The notes: generated by a model from the sequence alone, not told the origin. A DNA stretch of 64,000 bases from Gordonia shandongensis DSM 45094 (GCF_000423025.1 NZ_AUHE01000018.1:1-64000), one strand, 5' to 3'; numbered from the stretch's first letter, positions 27,984 to 36,640 are shown. Made by a program: numbers and translations.

Positions 27984-29726
27984 ATGGCGCAGACTGACTT
28001 CGACGTCCTCATCATCGGTTCCGGTTTCGGCGGGAGCGTCAGCGCGCTCCGCCTCGTCGAGAAGGGGTACCGCGTCGGCGTGATCGAAGCCGGCCGCCGC
28101 TTCGAGGACGACCAGTTCGCCAAGACCAGTTGGCGTCTGCGCAAATTCGTGTGGGCGCCCAAACTCGGGCTCATGGGCATCCAACGCGTCCACATGCTCA
28201 AGGACGTCATGATCCTCGCCGGAGCAGGCGTCGGCGGCGGATCCCTCAACTACGCGAACACCCTCTACAAACCGCCGACCCCGTTCTTCACCGACCCCCA
28301 GTGGAACCACATCACCGACTGGGAGGCCGAGCTCACCCCGCACTACGAGCAGGCCCGCCGCATGCTCGGCGTCGTGACCAACCCGACGTTCACCAACTCC
28401 GACCGCATCATGAAGGAGGTCGCCGACGAGATGGGGGTCGGTGACACCTTCACCTCGACGCCCGTCGGCGTGTTCTTCGGCGCCAAGACCGGCGGCACGG
28501 GCGAACCCGGCCAGAAGGTGCCCGACCCGTACTTCGGCGGTGCCGGACCCGAGCGGACCGCGTGCACCGAATGCGGCGCCTGCATGACGGGCTGCCGGGT
28601 GGGCGCCAAGAACACCCTGATGAAGAACTATCTGGGGCTCGCCGAACGCAACGGTGCCACCATCATCGACCGCACCACCGTCGACCGTCTCGACCAGCGC
28701 GGCGACGGCACGTGGGAGGTCTCGACGCACCGATCGTCCGCGTGGGGGCCGCTGGGTGCGCGCCGCCGCCGGTACACGGCCGACCAGGTGATCGTGGCGG
28801 CGGGCACCTTCAACACCCAGAAGCTCATGCACCGGGCCAAGGAGACGACGCTGCCGCGGGTGTCGGACGCGATGGGCGTGCTCACGCGCACCAACTCCGA
28901 GTCGATCCTCGGTGCACAGGCGCGCTCCTACGATCCGGAACGCGACTTCTCCGAGGGCGTCGCGATCACGTCGTCGTTCCATCCGACGTCGAACACCCAC
29001 ATCGAACCGGTCCGGTACGGCAAGGGCAGCAACGCGATGGCCTACCTGCAGACGATGCTGACCGACGGCGGAAGCCGCCTCAACCGGTTCGGTCAACTCC
29101 TGGCGCAGATCGCCCGGAACCCGATGATGCTGGTCCGCCTGCTGTTGGTCCGCAAGTGGAGCGAACGCACCGTGATCGCGCTGGTGATGCAGAACAACAA
29201 CAATTCGTTGACCACCTTCGTGCGCAAGCGGGGACCGTTCAGGTACGTGACGAGCAGGCAGGGGATCGGCGACCCGAACCCCACCTGGATCCCCGAGGGC
29301 AACGAAGCGACCCGACGGATCGCCGCGAAGCTCCCCCGGGGACTGGCCGGCGGCACCTGGGGCGACATCGTCAACATGCCGTTGACCGCCCACTACCTGG
29401 GCGGCTGCGTGATCTCCGATGATCCCGACCGCGGCGTCATCGACCCCTACCATCGCGTGTGGAACTATCCGACGCTGCACATCACCGACGGCGCGGCCAT
29501 CACCGCGAACCTCGGCGTCAACCCGTCGCTGTCGATCTCGGCGCAGGCCGAACGGGCCATCGCACTGTGGCCGAACAAGGGGGAGACCGACCCGCGTCCG
29601 GCGCAGGGCGAGGCCTATGTCCGTCTCGATCCGGTGGCGCCGAGTGCGCCCGTGGTCCCCGCGGACGCCCCCGGTGCACTGCGGCTCTCGATCACCCCGG
29701 TGACCGGGAACGACAGCACCGCATGA
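27984..29726 (+). CDS. choD: GMC oxidoreductase, cholesterol oxidase ChoD-like
   Basis: The 580-residue flavoprotein has the N-terminal FAD loop IIGSGFGGSVSALRL, the GAGVGGGSLNYANTL loop and the GMC C-terminal LGVNPSLSISAQAERA. A Cys-rich stretch, TECGACMTGCRVGAKNTLMK (about 194-213), is typical of the actinobacterial ChoD branch rather than of the secreted cholesterol oxidases. There is no signal peptide. It follows guaB3 as Rv3409c does. Cholesterol as true substrate is uncertain for this branch. Its expression is probably set by the palindrome at 27951-27972. Confidence 0.85.
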   Translation: MAQTDFDVLIIGSGFGGSVSALRLVEKGYRVGVIEAGRRFEDDQFAKTSWRLRKFVWAPKLGLMGIQRVHMLKDVMILAGAGVGGGSLNYANTLYKPPTPFFTDPQWNHITDWEAELTPHYEQARRMLGVVTNPTFTNSDRIMKEVADEMGVGDTFTSTPVGVFFGAKTGGTGEPGQKVPDPYFGGAGPERTACTECGACMTGCRVGAKNTLMKNYLGLAERNGATIIDRTTVDRLDQRGDGTWEVSTHRSSAWGPLGARRRRYTADQVIVAAGTFNTQKLMHRAKETTLPRVSDAMGVLTRTNSESILGAQARSYDPERDFSEGVAITSSFHPTSNTHIEPVRYGKGSNAMAYLQTMLTDGGSRLNRFGQLLAQIARNPMMLVRLLLVRKWSERTVIALVMQNNNNSLTTFVRKRGPFRYVTSRQGIGDPNPTWIPEGNEATRRIAAKLPRGLAGGTWGDIVNMPLTAHYLGGCVISDDPDRGVIDPYHRVWNYPTLHITDGAAITANLGVNPSLSISAQAERAIALWPNKGETDPRPAQGEAYVRLDPVAPSAPVVPADAPGALRLSITPVTGNDSTA

Positions 29727-29756
29727 CCGGTGGGCGCCCCGCCGCCGGAGCTCGGC

Positions 29757-30371
29757 TCAGATGAAGAGCGCCGGATCGGCGTAGGGGTCGCGGGCCGGCT
29801 CGGTCCGCGCCGGTTTGGGCGGCGAGGCGATCCCGACGGCCACGTGGCCGGCCGGGACGTCGCGCACCACGACGGCGTTGGCGCCGACCTTCGCGTCGTC
29901 ACCGAGTTCGATGGGACCGAGCACCTTGGCGCCCGCGCCGATGAGGACGCGGTCGCCGACCGTCGGATGCCGCTTCCCCTTCGACATGCTGACGCCGCCG
30001 AGGGTGGAGCCGTGGAACATCACCACGTCCTCACCGATCTCGGTGGTCTCGCCGATGACCACGCCCATACCGTGATCGATGAACATGCGGCGGCCGATCC
30101 GCGCCCCCGGATGGATCTCGATGCCGGTGAGGAACCGGGCGAACTGCGAGAGCAGCCGCGCAGGCAGCCGCGCGGCGCCCCCCGAGTTCCACAGCCGATG
30201 CGAGACCCGGTGGAACCAGAGGGCGTGCACGCCGGGGTAGGCCAGGGCGACCTCGATCATCGACCGGGCCGCGGGATCGCGCTCCTGCGCGGCGCGGAGA
30301 TCCTCGCGCAGAGTGCGCAGGAGGGGAGCGGTGCCCTCCTGCGCCGAGCGCGTCTCACTCCGGGCCGGCAT
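29757..30371 (-). CDS. cysE: Serine O-acetyltransferase
   Basis: The 204-residue enzyme makes O-acetylserine from serine and acetyl-CoA. The N-terminal helical part ([15 protein letters not shown] [20 protein letters not shown]) leads to a left-handed hexapeptide-repeat helix: [34 protein letters not shown] and [16 protein letters not shown]. The catalytic His pair is visible. It is the short actinobacterial/EpsC type. ATG 30371 overlaps the cysK stop, so the two cysteine genes form an operon. Confidence 0.94.
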   Translation of the reverse strand: MPARSETRSAQEGTAPLLRTLREDLRAAQERDPAARSMIEVALAYPGVHALWFHRVSHRLWNSGGAARLPARLLSQFARFLTGIEIHPGARIGRRMFIDHGMGVVIGETTEIGEDVVMFHGSTLGGVSMSKGKRHPTVGDRVLIGAGAKVLGPIELGDDAKVGANAVVVRDVPAGHVAVGIASPPKPARTEPARDPYADPALFI

Positions 30372-31309
30372 CAGTCGACCAATCCCTCGAAGAGCGGCGT
30401 CGACAGGTAGCGCTCGCCGAAGTCGGGGAGGACCACCACGACCGTCTTGCCCGCCATCTCGGGACGCTTGGCGACCGCGACCGCGGCGGCCAGCGCGGCA
30501 CCGGAGGAGATGCCGACGAGCAGCCCCTCCTCGGTGGCGGCGCGGCGCGACCAGGTGAGCGACTGGTCGATGTCGATGTCGATGACCTCGTCGTAGATCG
30601 TCGTGTCGAGGACCTCGGGAACGAAGTTGGCACCCAACCCCTGAATCTTGTGGGGTCCGGGGGCGCCGCCGTTGAGGATGGCGGACTCCTCGGGTTCGAC
30701 GGCGAAGATCTTGACCTCGGGCTTGCGCTCCTTGAGGACCTGGCCGATACCGGTGATGGTGCCGCCGGTGCCGATGCCCGCCACGACGGCGTCCACGGCG
30801 CCGTCGGTGTCGGCCCAGATCTCCTCGGCGGTGGTCCGGCGATGCACTTCGGCGTTCGCCTCGTTGGCGAACTGGCGGGCCAGCACCGAACCGCGACGCT
30901 CGTCGGCGATCTTCTCGGCGGCGGCCACCGCGCCGGCCATGCCCTCACCGGCGGGCGTCAGGACGAGTTCGGCGCCGAACGCCCGCAGCAGGGCGCGACG
31001 CTCGCGTGACATCGACTCGGGCATCGTCAGGACCACGTTGTATCCGCGGGCGGCACCGACCATCGCCAGCGCGATGCCGGTGTTGCCGCTGGTCGCCTCG
31101 ATGATGGTCCCGCCCTCGGGGAGGTCGCCGGACGCTTCGGCGGCGTCGACGATCGCGACGCCGATGCGGTCCTTCACCGAATTGGTGGGGTTGTAGTACT
31201 CGAGCTTGGCCAGGACGGTCGCCTCGGCGCCGTCGGTGATCCGGTTGAGCCGGACCAGCGGAGTGCGGCCCATCAGGGCGGTGACGTCGGTGAAAACAGT
31301 GGCGGACAT
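30371..31309 (-). CDS. cysK: Cysteine synthase A
   Basis: The 312-residue PLP enzyme combines O-acetylserine and sulfide to cysteine. [11 protein letters not shown] holds the PLP lysine (Lys46). [11 protein letters not shown] is the substrate loop, [12 protein letters not shown] binds phosphate, and the C-terminal [11 protein letters not shown] closes the site. Its product pathway is completed by the coupled downstream cysE. The leader upstream contains a six-unit tandem repeat (31322-31415). Confidence 0.96.
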   Translation of the reverse strand: MSATVFTDVTALMGRTPLVRLNRITDGAEATVLAKLEYYNPTNSVKDRIGVAIVDAAEASGDLPEGGTIIEATSGNTGIALAMVGAARGYNVVLTMPESMSRERRALLRAFGAELVLTPAGEGMAGAVAAAEKIADERRGSVLARQFANEANAEVHRRTTAEEIWADTDGAVDAVVAGIGTGGTITGIGQVLKERKPEVKIFAVEPEESAILNGGAPGPHKIQGLGANFVPEVLDTTIYDEVIDIDIDQSLTWSRRAATEEGLLVGISSGAALAAAVAVAKRPEMAGKTVVVVLPDFGERYLSTPLFEGLVD

Positions 31310-31321
31310 GGCAGTACCTCG

Positions 31322-31415
31322 TTTGTCAGATGCGGGGTTTGTCAGATGCGGGGTTTATCAGGTGCGGGGTTTATCAGGTGCGGGATGTTCGGGTGCGGGA
31401 TGTTCCGATGCGGGG
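31322..31415. repeat. Six 15/16-bp tandem repeats in the cysK leader
   Basis: Four 16-bp units (TTTGTCAGATGCGGGG twice, then TTTATCAGGTGCGGGR twice) and two 15-bp units (TGTTCSGRTGCGGGR) lie 13 bases upstream of the cysK start codon. They would be transcribed as the 5' leader if the promoter is further out. Confidence 0.88.
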
Positions 31416-31702
31416 TGCCGCCGATGCGACGACGCCCCGCGGGAAACGCCAGGGGCCGGAGTATGGAGCGTCTCGGACAGCGGCGACCTCACGGCCGCGG
31501 GTGCACGGACGCTCTACAGACAGTGATCGGTCAGCAGATACGCGGAATGGGCGAACAGAGCACGCGACAGGTGCGGAAAGATGTCCACCGCGTTCTCCTC
31601 ATCGTTCGTCGGACCGTCCACCAGAGATTAACAAGTCTGCGCCCCGGGATGTTCCGGCGACCTCCCGGTCGCTGCGTCGGCGCTCGCCGGACGGCCGCGA
31701 CA
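31416..31702. other. Intergenic region between cysK and bioN
   Basis: No convincing gene is seen here. It should contain the cysK promoter, which I cannot place with confidence. Confidence 0.4.
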
Positions 31703-32299
31703 TCAGTCCATCCCGCGGGCGGCGAGGGTCTCGGCGAAACCGTCGGCGGTACGCAGAGCAGCCAGGACGGTCGGTGCGAGCAGGACACGGGGACCGGGCC
31801 GCAGGCCGCGGGCGCGGCGGGCCTGGTCGACCTGCCGGAGGATCGCGGCGATCAGCGGGATGCTGCGGATGGTCAACGCGAACGTCATCGCGATGAGGTC
31901 GGTCCGCACCCCGAACCGGCGCAGCGGGCGCAGGGCGCCGACGACGGCGTCGAGCATGTCGGTCGTCCGAGTGGTGAGGGTGACGACGGCGGCGAGCACC
32001 ACCGACGCCAGGAGGATGCCGCACACCACGGTGGCGGCGGCGAGGTCGGCGAGCGCGAACTGGATGACGAACAGCGCCGCCAACACCCAGAGGACACCGC
32101 GGATCTGCGACCACGCGGCGCGCGGCGGAATCCAGGCGACCACGAACGTGGCGAGGCTCGCGCCGACGGCGACGCCGGCGCCGACGGGCGTCCCGACGAC
32201 GACGGCGACGGAGATGATCGAGACCAGGAGGGCCACGATCTTGACGCCCGCCGGAAGGCGGTGCAGCACCGACCGGCCGGGAACGTAGACGCCGATCAT
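31703..32299 (-). CDS. bioN: Energy-coupling transporter T component (BioN)
   Basis: The 198-residue membrane protein has five or so transmembrane segments and the two Ala-Arg-Gly coupling motifs of EcfT proteins (DQARRARGL and ETLAARGM). It links the ATPase to the substrate-binding BioY. ATG 32299 overlaps the bioM stop. Together with bioM and bioY it forms a dedicated biotin ECF transporter. Confidence 0.9.
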   Translation of the reverse strand: MIGVYVPGRSVLHRLPAGVKIVALLVSIISVAVVVGTPVGAGVAVGASLATFVVAWIPPRAAWSQIRGVLWVLAALFVIQFALADLAAATVVCGILLASVVLAAVVTLTTRTTDMLDAVVGALRPLRRFGVRTDLIAMTFALTIRSIPLIAAILRQVDQARRARGLRPGPRVLLAPTVLAALRTADGFAETLAARGMD

Positions 32300-32991
32300 C
32301 GACGCATCAACGCCCGGTAGTGGGTGATCGCCGGTTCGGGGGCGTCGTCGGCGACCACCCGGCACCGGTCGAGGACGATGACCCGGTCGAAGTCGGCCAG
32401 CATGTCGAGATCGTGGGTGAGGACCACGAGCTGCTCGTCGAGCCGGGCGAACGTCTCGTGCAGCATGAGGGAGTTCCGCAGGTCGAGCATGGTGGTCGGC
32501 TCGTCGGCGACGAGGATCGACGGACCGATGACCATCACGGCCGCCAGGGCGAGGAGCTGCTTCTGGCCCCCCGACAACAGGTGGGAGGGCTGGTCGGCGT
32601 GGTCGTCGAGCCCGAAGTCGGCGAGGACGGCGCGGGTGCGGCGGCGTCGCTCGTCGCGGTCGGCGACCGTCCTCGACAGGGACAGCTCGATGTCTTCGGC
32701 GACCGTCGGCATGATGATCTGCCGGTCGGGGTCCGAGAAGATGAAGCCGACGTCGCGGCGGACGCGCCGCTTGTTCTTGCGGACGTCGAGGCCGTTGACG
32801 GTCACGGTGCCGGCGTCGGGGGTCACCAGGCCGTTGATCATCCGTGCGAGGGTCGACTTCCCGCTGCCGTTGGCGCCGATGATCCCGACCCGGTGTTCGG
32901 TGATCGTCAGGTCGATCCCGTCGAGGACCGTCCGGTCGCCGAAGGCGTGGACGACGCCGGAGAACTCGATCGTCGGGGCGGCGTCAGCCAT
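32296..32991 (-). CDS. bioM: Biotin ECF transporter ATPase (BioM)
   Basis: The 231-residue ABC ATPase has Walker A IGANGSGKSTLA, a Q-loop region with SDPDRQIIMPTV, signature LSGGQKQLL, Walker B ILVADEPTTMLD and a switch His in VLTHDLD. The EcfA-type sequence after the Q-loop (DRQI) suits the ECF class. ATG 32991 overlaps the bioY stop by eight bases. Confidence 0.92.
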   Translation of the reverse strand: MADAAPTIEFSGVVHAFGDRTVLDGIDLTITEHRVGIIGANGSGKSTLARMINGLVTPDAGTVTVNGLDVRKNKRRVRRDVGFIFSDPDRQIIMPTVAEDIELSLSRTVADRDERRRRTRAVLADFGLDDHADQPSHLLSGGQKQLLALAAVMVIGPSILVADEPTTMLDLRNSLMLHETFARLDEQLVVLTHDLDMLADFDRVIVLDRCRVVADDAPEPAITHYRALMRR

Positions 32992-33673
32992 CCGAGCCCG
33001 ACTCCGACCCGCCGGCTTTCGTTCCGTCGGCCTTCGTTCCGTCGGCCCTCGATCCACCGGCCTCCGTTCGGGGCGCCGACCGCAGCGGTGCGATGAGTCC
33101 GGGGCGTCCTCGGTGGACGGGGACGGCGACGAGTGCGGCGACGACGGCCTTGGCGATGTCGCCGAGCACGAACGGACCGTTGACCGCGAGGGCGGCGCCG
33201 AACGAGGTCCCGCGGATCATGAGGCCGGCGACGCCGAAGGCGTAGAGCAGCAGCATGCCGCCGATGAGGTTGATGACGATCCCGCCGGCGACGCGGTACT
33301 TCGGCATCATCGCGGCCGTGAGGACGCCGATCACGATGACCGCGGGGAGGAACCCGACGAAGAACCCGGCGGTCGGCGAGTTCAGGGACACCCATCCGGT
33401 GCGGCCGCCGGCCAGGATGGGCAGACCCGCCAACGCCAGCACCATGAAGATCACCACGGCCAGGGTGCCCTTCTTGGGGCCGAGGACGGCGCCGGCGAGC
33501 ATCACGCCGAGCGTCTGCAGGGTGATGGGCACACCGGCCGTCAGGTTGAACTGTCCGACGAGGCCGAGGACGGCGATCAGAGCGGCGAAGACCGCGGCCT
33601 GCGTCAGGTCCGAGAGGTCGAGCGTCCACCAGCGGGGACGGGGCGCGGTGGCGTCGGGGGAAGTGTTCGTCAC
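32984..33673 (-). CDS. bioY: Biotin transporter substrate-binding protein BioY
   Basis: The 229-residue S component has six predicted membrane helices and family motifs PITLQTLGVMLAGAVLGPKKG and GRTGWVSLNSPTAGFFVGF. GTG 33673 (VTNTSPDATAP) is chosen. A -10-like TACCCT lies about eight bases upstream on the minus strand, suggesting a leaderless transcript. The C-terminal tail is a hydrophilic repeat (DGTKADGTKAGGSES) from a 15-bp duplication at 33014-33058. Operon order is bioY-bioM-bioN. Confidence 0.9.
   Translation of the reverse strand: MTNTSPDATAPRPRWWTLDLSDLTQAAVFAALIAVLGLVGQFNLTAGVPITLQTLGVMLAGAVLGPKKGTLAVVIFMVLALAGLPILAGGRTGWVSLNSPTAGFFVGFLPAVIVIGVLTAAMMPKYRVAGGIVINLIGGMLLLYAFGVAGLMIRGTSFGAALAVNGPFVLGDIAKAVVAALVAVPVHRGRPGLIAPLRSAPRTEAGGSRADGTKADGTKAGGSESGSDG
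33014..33058. repeat. 15-bp tandem repeat at the 3' end of bioY
   Basis: Units GGCTTTCGTTCCGTC, GGCCTTCGTTCCGTC and a diverged third lie in the last codons of bioY. They encode the Lys-Ala-Asp-Gly-Thr tail. Confidence 0.8.
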
Positions 33674-33728
33674 AGTGGACAGGGTATTTCGCCCGGCTCT
33701 CACCGCGGTAACCGAGGTGGCGGGGCTG

Positions 33729-34298
33729 TCAGCCGTTCAGACGGGCGGCGAGTTCGGTGGCGCACCGACCCAGCAGGGCGATGACGTCCTCGGCACGGTA
33801 GCCGGGCGTGCCGAACGGGACGTCGGCGAAGCGAGCCTCGCGGATCGCGGCGGGCGTCACCCAGGCCACCGAATGGTCGTCGGGGTCGCGGAATCGGGCC
33901 GCGACGGTGTCGAGGAAGGCGTCGACCTGCCGCATGTCGAGGCGGTGCGCGCCGAACCGCGCGGTGCGCACCGGTGCGGAGAGCACGTCCTGCGGCCCGA
34001 ACGACGGTGGCGTCGGACGGGGGCGTCCGTCGGCGGCGGCGAGCCCGTCGGCGCACAGCCCGAGAAATGCGTCGACCTCGTCGGTGTTGTAGCCGCGCTG
34101 TCCGACGGGTGGCCGCCCGAAGCGTTTGGCGGACACGGCGTTCGCGTCGATCCCGGCGAGCCGAGGGTCGTCGGGGGTGCGGAATCGTGCTTCGAGCAGG
34201 TCGAGGAAGGCGTCGACCTCGTCCTCGTCGTACCCGCGCCGACCGAGGGGCGGTTTGGAGAAGGCGACGTGGTGCACGTCGTCGGCGGAGATCGGCAT
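33729..34298 (-). CDS. Protein with four tandem DivIVA N-terminal-type repeats
   Basis: The 189-residue protein has four copies of a 35-40 residue unit: [20 protein letters not shown] (about 5-24), [40 protein letters not shown] and [20 protein letters not shown]. Each is followed by (E/Q)VDAFL-type helices. This is the lipid-binding head of DivIVA/Wag31, the polar-growth scaffold, but no long coiled coil follows. ATG 34298 begins the first repeat. A role at curved membranes or with Wag31 is inference. Confidence 0.8.
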   Translation of the reverse strand: MPISADDVHHVAFSKPPLGRRGYDEDEVDAFLDLLEARFRTPDDPRLAGIDANAVSAKRFGRPPVGQRGYNTDEVDAFLGLCADGLAAADGRPRPTPPSFGPQDVLSAPVRTARFGAHRLDMRQVDAFLDTVAARFRDPDDHSVAWVTPAAIREARFADVPFGTPGYRAEDVIALLGRCATELAARLNG

Positions 34299-34381
34299 AC
34301 ACCCAGTATCGCCTGTCGGTTGCGAGGTCCGCGACCGCGCCGCAGAATCGGTGTGCAGGGGAGTGACAGGGGGGAACATCG

Positions 34382-35335
34382 ATGTCGGAGTCACGCACGG
34401 CGACGGTGCGGGCCTATGCGCCGCACCTGAACCTGATGGTCACGATGGTGATGTTCGGCAGCGCCTTCGCCAGCTCGAAGGTGGTGGTCGGCGCGATGCC
34501 GCACGAGGTGGCGGCCGCGTTCCGGTTCGGCGGCGGCGCCCTCGTCCTGGCCGCGGTGGTCGCGGTGATGCCGCGCCGCGGACAGCGGCTCGGGCGACGG
34601 AACGCGATCCGTGCCGCCGCGGTCGGTGTGATCGGCGTCTTCGCGTACAACGTGCTGTTCTTCTGGGGACTGTCGTTGGCTCCGTCCGTCGACGGAACCA
34701 TCATCGTTCCCGTCTTGAGTCCGATCCTCACGGTGGTCGCGCTGTTCGCCTTCCGCGGTGAACGGGTGAGTCGCCGCCAGGCGGTCGGACTCGCGACGGG
34801 CGCGGTCGGCGCCGTGGTCTTCCTCGTGGCCGTCGGCGGGAGCGGAGATGCGGACCGTCTCGTCGGCGACGCGATCTTCGTGGCCGCCGCCGCGGCGTGG
34901 GCGGGGTACAGCATCGTGTCGAAGTCGGTCCTCACCGGAATCGAACCGCTGCGCGCGACCACGTGGGGGGTGTCGACGGGGGCCGTCCTGCTCGCGCTCT
35001 ATGCGGCACCGCATGTCGGGGCGACGGCGTGGAGTGACGTCGGGGCCACGGCGTGGCTCAACGTGGTGTTCCTGGCGATCGGGCCGACGGCTGTGGCCTA
35101 TCTCTTCTACTACCGCGGGCTTCGGCACGTGAGTCCCACGGTCGCGACGGTGATGATGTTCACGGTCCCGGTGGTGGGCATCGCCTGCTCGTACATCTTC
35201 CTCGGTGAACGCATCAACGCCGGTCAGATCGGCGGAGCCGTCGTGCTGCTCGTCGGGGCGCTCCTGGCCGTCGTGGGGCCGACGGCCGGCGGAGCCCCGG
35301 AATCTCGAGTGCGGTCATCGGTGCGGGACGATTAG
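34382..35335 (+). CDS. EamA/DMT-family transporter
   Basis: The 317-residue membrane protein has ten predicted helices in two homologous EamA halves. The first begins [20 protein letters not shown], the second [20 protein letters not shown]. It ends with the [23 protein letters not shown] helix typical of the superfamily. Members export amino acids, nucleosides or drugs. The substrate is not predictable. It is divergent from the DivIVA-repeat gene. Confidence 0.88.
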   Translation: MSESRTATVRAYAPHLNLMVTMVMFGSAFASSKVVVGAMPHEVAAAFRFGGGALVLAAVVAVMPRRGQRLGRRNAIRAAAVGVIGVFAYNVLFFWGLSLAPSVDGTIIVPVLSPILTVVALFAFRGERVSRRQAVGLATGAVGAVVFLVAVGGSGDADRLVGDAIFVAAAAAWAGYSIVSKSVLTGIEPLRATTWGVSTGAVLLALYAAPHVGATAWSDVGATAWLNVVFLAIGPTAVAYLFYYRGLRHVSPTVATVMMFTVPVVGIACSYIFLGERINAGQIGGAVVLLVGALLAVVGPTAGGAPESRVRSSVRDD

Positions 35336-35429
35336 CGGTGCCGGACGATCAGCGGTGTGCGGCCGCCGCCGGGGTCGGACGGCGCGGATTGATCGGCGCT
35401 CGCGTTGATCCGGCTCGCGCGGGAAACAC

Positions 35430-35471
35430 TCAGGTGGGGAGCGACTGCAGCCAATCGTTGAACGCATTCAT
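35430..35471 (-). CDS. Micro-ORF 3, 13 codons, ATGA-coupled
   Basis: ATG at 35471 overlaps the stop of micro-ORF 2 by ATGA. The peptide is MNAFNDWLQSLPT. Evidence is only this overlap and the amphipathic look. It may be part of a short-peptide operon or chance. Confidence 0.25.
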   Translation of the reverse strand: MNAFNDWLQSLPT

Positions 35472-35539
35472 GCTGCGAGGCCCTGAGGTCCAAGTACATC
35501 CTGAAGCCGAAGGCTGAACTGCGCGCGTGGATCGAGCAT
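35468..35539 (-). CDS. Micro-ORF 2, 23 codons
   Basis: ATG at 35539 follows GGAAGGTGG, 21 bases after micro-ORF 1 ends. The peptide begins MLDPRAQFSLRL and resembles the start of micro-ORF 1 (M-x-D-P-x-A-Q-hydrophobic-small), suggesting tandem duplication. No known family is recognised. Confidence 0.35.
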   Translation of the reverse strand: MLDPRAQFSLRLQDVLGPQGLAA

Positions 35540-35560
35540 GATCCACCTTCCTGCCACGGG

Positions 35561-35656
35561 TCAGAAGATGAACGGGCGGATTGCGTCAAGGAACGCGCGG
35601 AACTCCGGCGACCCCAGACCGAGCATCATCGCGAGTTGAGCAAAAGGGTCCTGCAT
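35561..35656 (-). CDS. Micro-ORF 1, 31-residue hydrophobic peptide
   Basis: ATG at 35656 lies six bases after a strong GGGAGG site. The peptide starts MQDPFAQLAMMLGLG and ends DAIRPFIF. It is amphipathic and close to neutral, with no signal peptide. It is the first of three closely spaced short ORFs pointing toward the DMT gene. Short unprocessed peptides form cell-wall channels in Corynebacterium (PorA/PorH), but similarity to those is not visible, and the comparison is only an idea. Confidence 0.45.
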   Translation of the reverse strand: MQDPFAQLAMMLGLGSPEFRAFLDAIRPFIF

Positions 35657-35967
35657 GTTGGTCCTCCCTGGTGTGGCGATCAGTGCCTTGCGGGGCTTAT
35701 GTCGCGATCAACCCGCCGACCGTTACGCGGCGATGCCGATGCCCGCGGCCCGGGAACGCGCGTCGTCGGGGAACGGCGTGCAGACCTACGTCGTGACCAC
35801 GCCGGCCTGGCATGCCCGTGCGGTACCTGCATCGTACGGATGTCTCGATCGGCACGGGTATGCCGCGAAGCCGCGACCACTCCAGGGGTTATCGGCAGGG
35901 TTGGGGGCATCACATCGGGGGTCGTGGTCCTTCGGTGTCCGCATGGGCTGCAAGGGGGCTCGTCTCG
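35657..35967. other. 311-bp intergenic region
   Basis: It lies between the divergent micro-ORFs and the mspA remnant. No gene is supported on either strand. It should hold the promoter for the micro-ORFs and perhaps the dead promoter of the old porin gene. Confidence 0.45.
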
Positions 35968-36263
35968 ATGAGGCGTATCACCACACTTCTACTGCTCACC
36001 TTTCTCACTGCGTTCACGTTGGCGGGATCATTGCTCGCCGGACCGGCGGACCTCGCCGTCCTCGGACGTTCACGCAGCGCTCAAGTGCGACCGTCCGTGC
36101 AACGGTCGAGATCGGCTACAAGACCGGTTTCCCGGTTAGCGATAAGCTCACTGGTGTAAACCCTCAGTTTTCTATGGAGGTGCGGGCTCTGGTCGAAAGA
36201 TTGAGGAAAGCGAAAGGTGAAGGTAAGGACATTCCGCAGATGAGAGAGTCCAAAGGCCTACGA
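35968..36263 (+). pseudogene. Decayed mspA-family porin gene
   Basis: ATG 35968 opens a signal peptide (MRRITTLLLLTFLTAFTLAG, then SLLAGPADLA) like that of the intact copy at 1-679. The homology then changes frame twice: SSDVHAALK is read at 36059-36085, and ATVRATVEIGYKTGFPVS at 36087-36140, followed by KLTGVNPQFSMEV. The intact copy has SSDVHAALR, SVRATVEVGYKIGYPVS and KLTGGVNAKIAPEV in that order, with more residues between. So the gene has lost about 40 codons plus smaller pieces. After about 36185 the similarity ends. Confidence 0.75.
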
Positions 36264-36266
36264 TGA
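36186..36266 (+). other. Lower-G+C coding tail of unknown origin
   Basis: The last 27 codons of the frame that ends the mspA remnant encode a basic, helical tail (ALVERLRKAKGEGKDIPQ) with AAA, AGA and GAA codons unlike the surroundings. Its stop overlaps the next ATG (ATGA). It may be the C-terminus of a lost gene fused here by deletion. Confidence 0.4.
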
Positions 36267-36640
36267 ACCGAAGCTTGATGAGAATCCTGTTTCTTCCCTG
36301 CGTGTTCTTTATTCTCGTTGAGGCGGTATACTACGGGTTGGTTTCGTCCCAGGCTCGCACTTGTGGAACTTTTGATGGGGGCGAGGCGGCTGTATTTGTG
36401 TATGCTTACGCCCCCGTCAGTCTGTTCGTGTCTGCAGTAGTTATCGGCGCAGCGGCGATGCTGTCGTGGGCTTGGGCAACGCGATTTCAGTTCCTGCTTA
36501 TCCTGACTGCGGTTTCATGCATCCTCGTGTGGGCTTTCGTGAGTGCCACTTTCTCGGAGCCGCCTCCTGACCATGCGATTAGAGGCGTGTGTCCGGGTGG
36601 TGTGCCGTCGTGGTGGCCAGGATTTATCCCATTGTTCTGA
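36263..36640 (+). CDS. Small hypothetical membrane protein, atypical base composition
   Basis: The 125-residue protein has three predicted helices (about 8-27, 43-70 and 76-97), two Cys in the loops and a Trp/Pro-rich C-terminus (PSWWPGFIPLF). Its DNA is visibly richer in A and T than its neighbours. The start overlaps the preceding short frame by ATGA, a layout seen in toxin-immunity pairs. Here the upstream partner is only a fragment. Function unknown; horizontal origin is likely. Confidence 0.6.
   Translation: MNRSLMRILFLPCVFFILVEAVYYGLVSSQARTCGTFDGGEAAVFVYAYAPVSLFVSAVVIGAAAMLSWAWATRFQFLLILTAVSCILVWAFVSATFSEPPPDHAIRGVCPGGVPSWWPGFIPLF

Noticed and set aside
31322..31415. Repeat array considered as CRISPR
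   Set aside because: Units are head-to-tail with no spacers and are only 15-16 bp long; the same applies to the other arrays in the window.
35332..35589. 85-codon minus-strand frame overlapping the micro-ORFs
   Set aside because: No ribosome-binding site and low-complexity sequence; the micro-ORFs in the other frames have better start signals.
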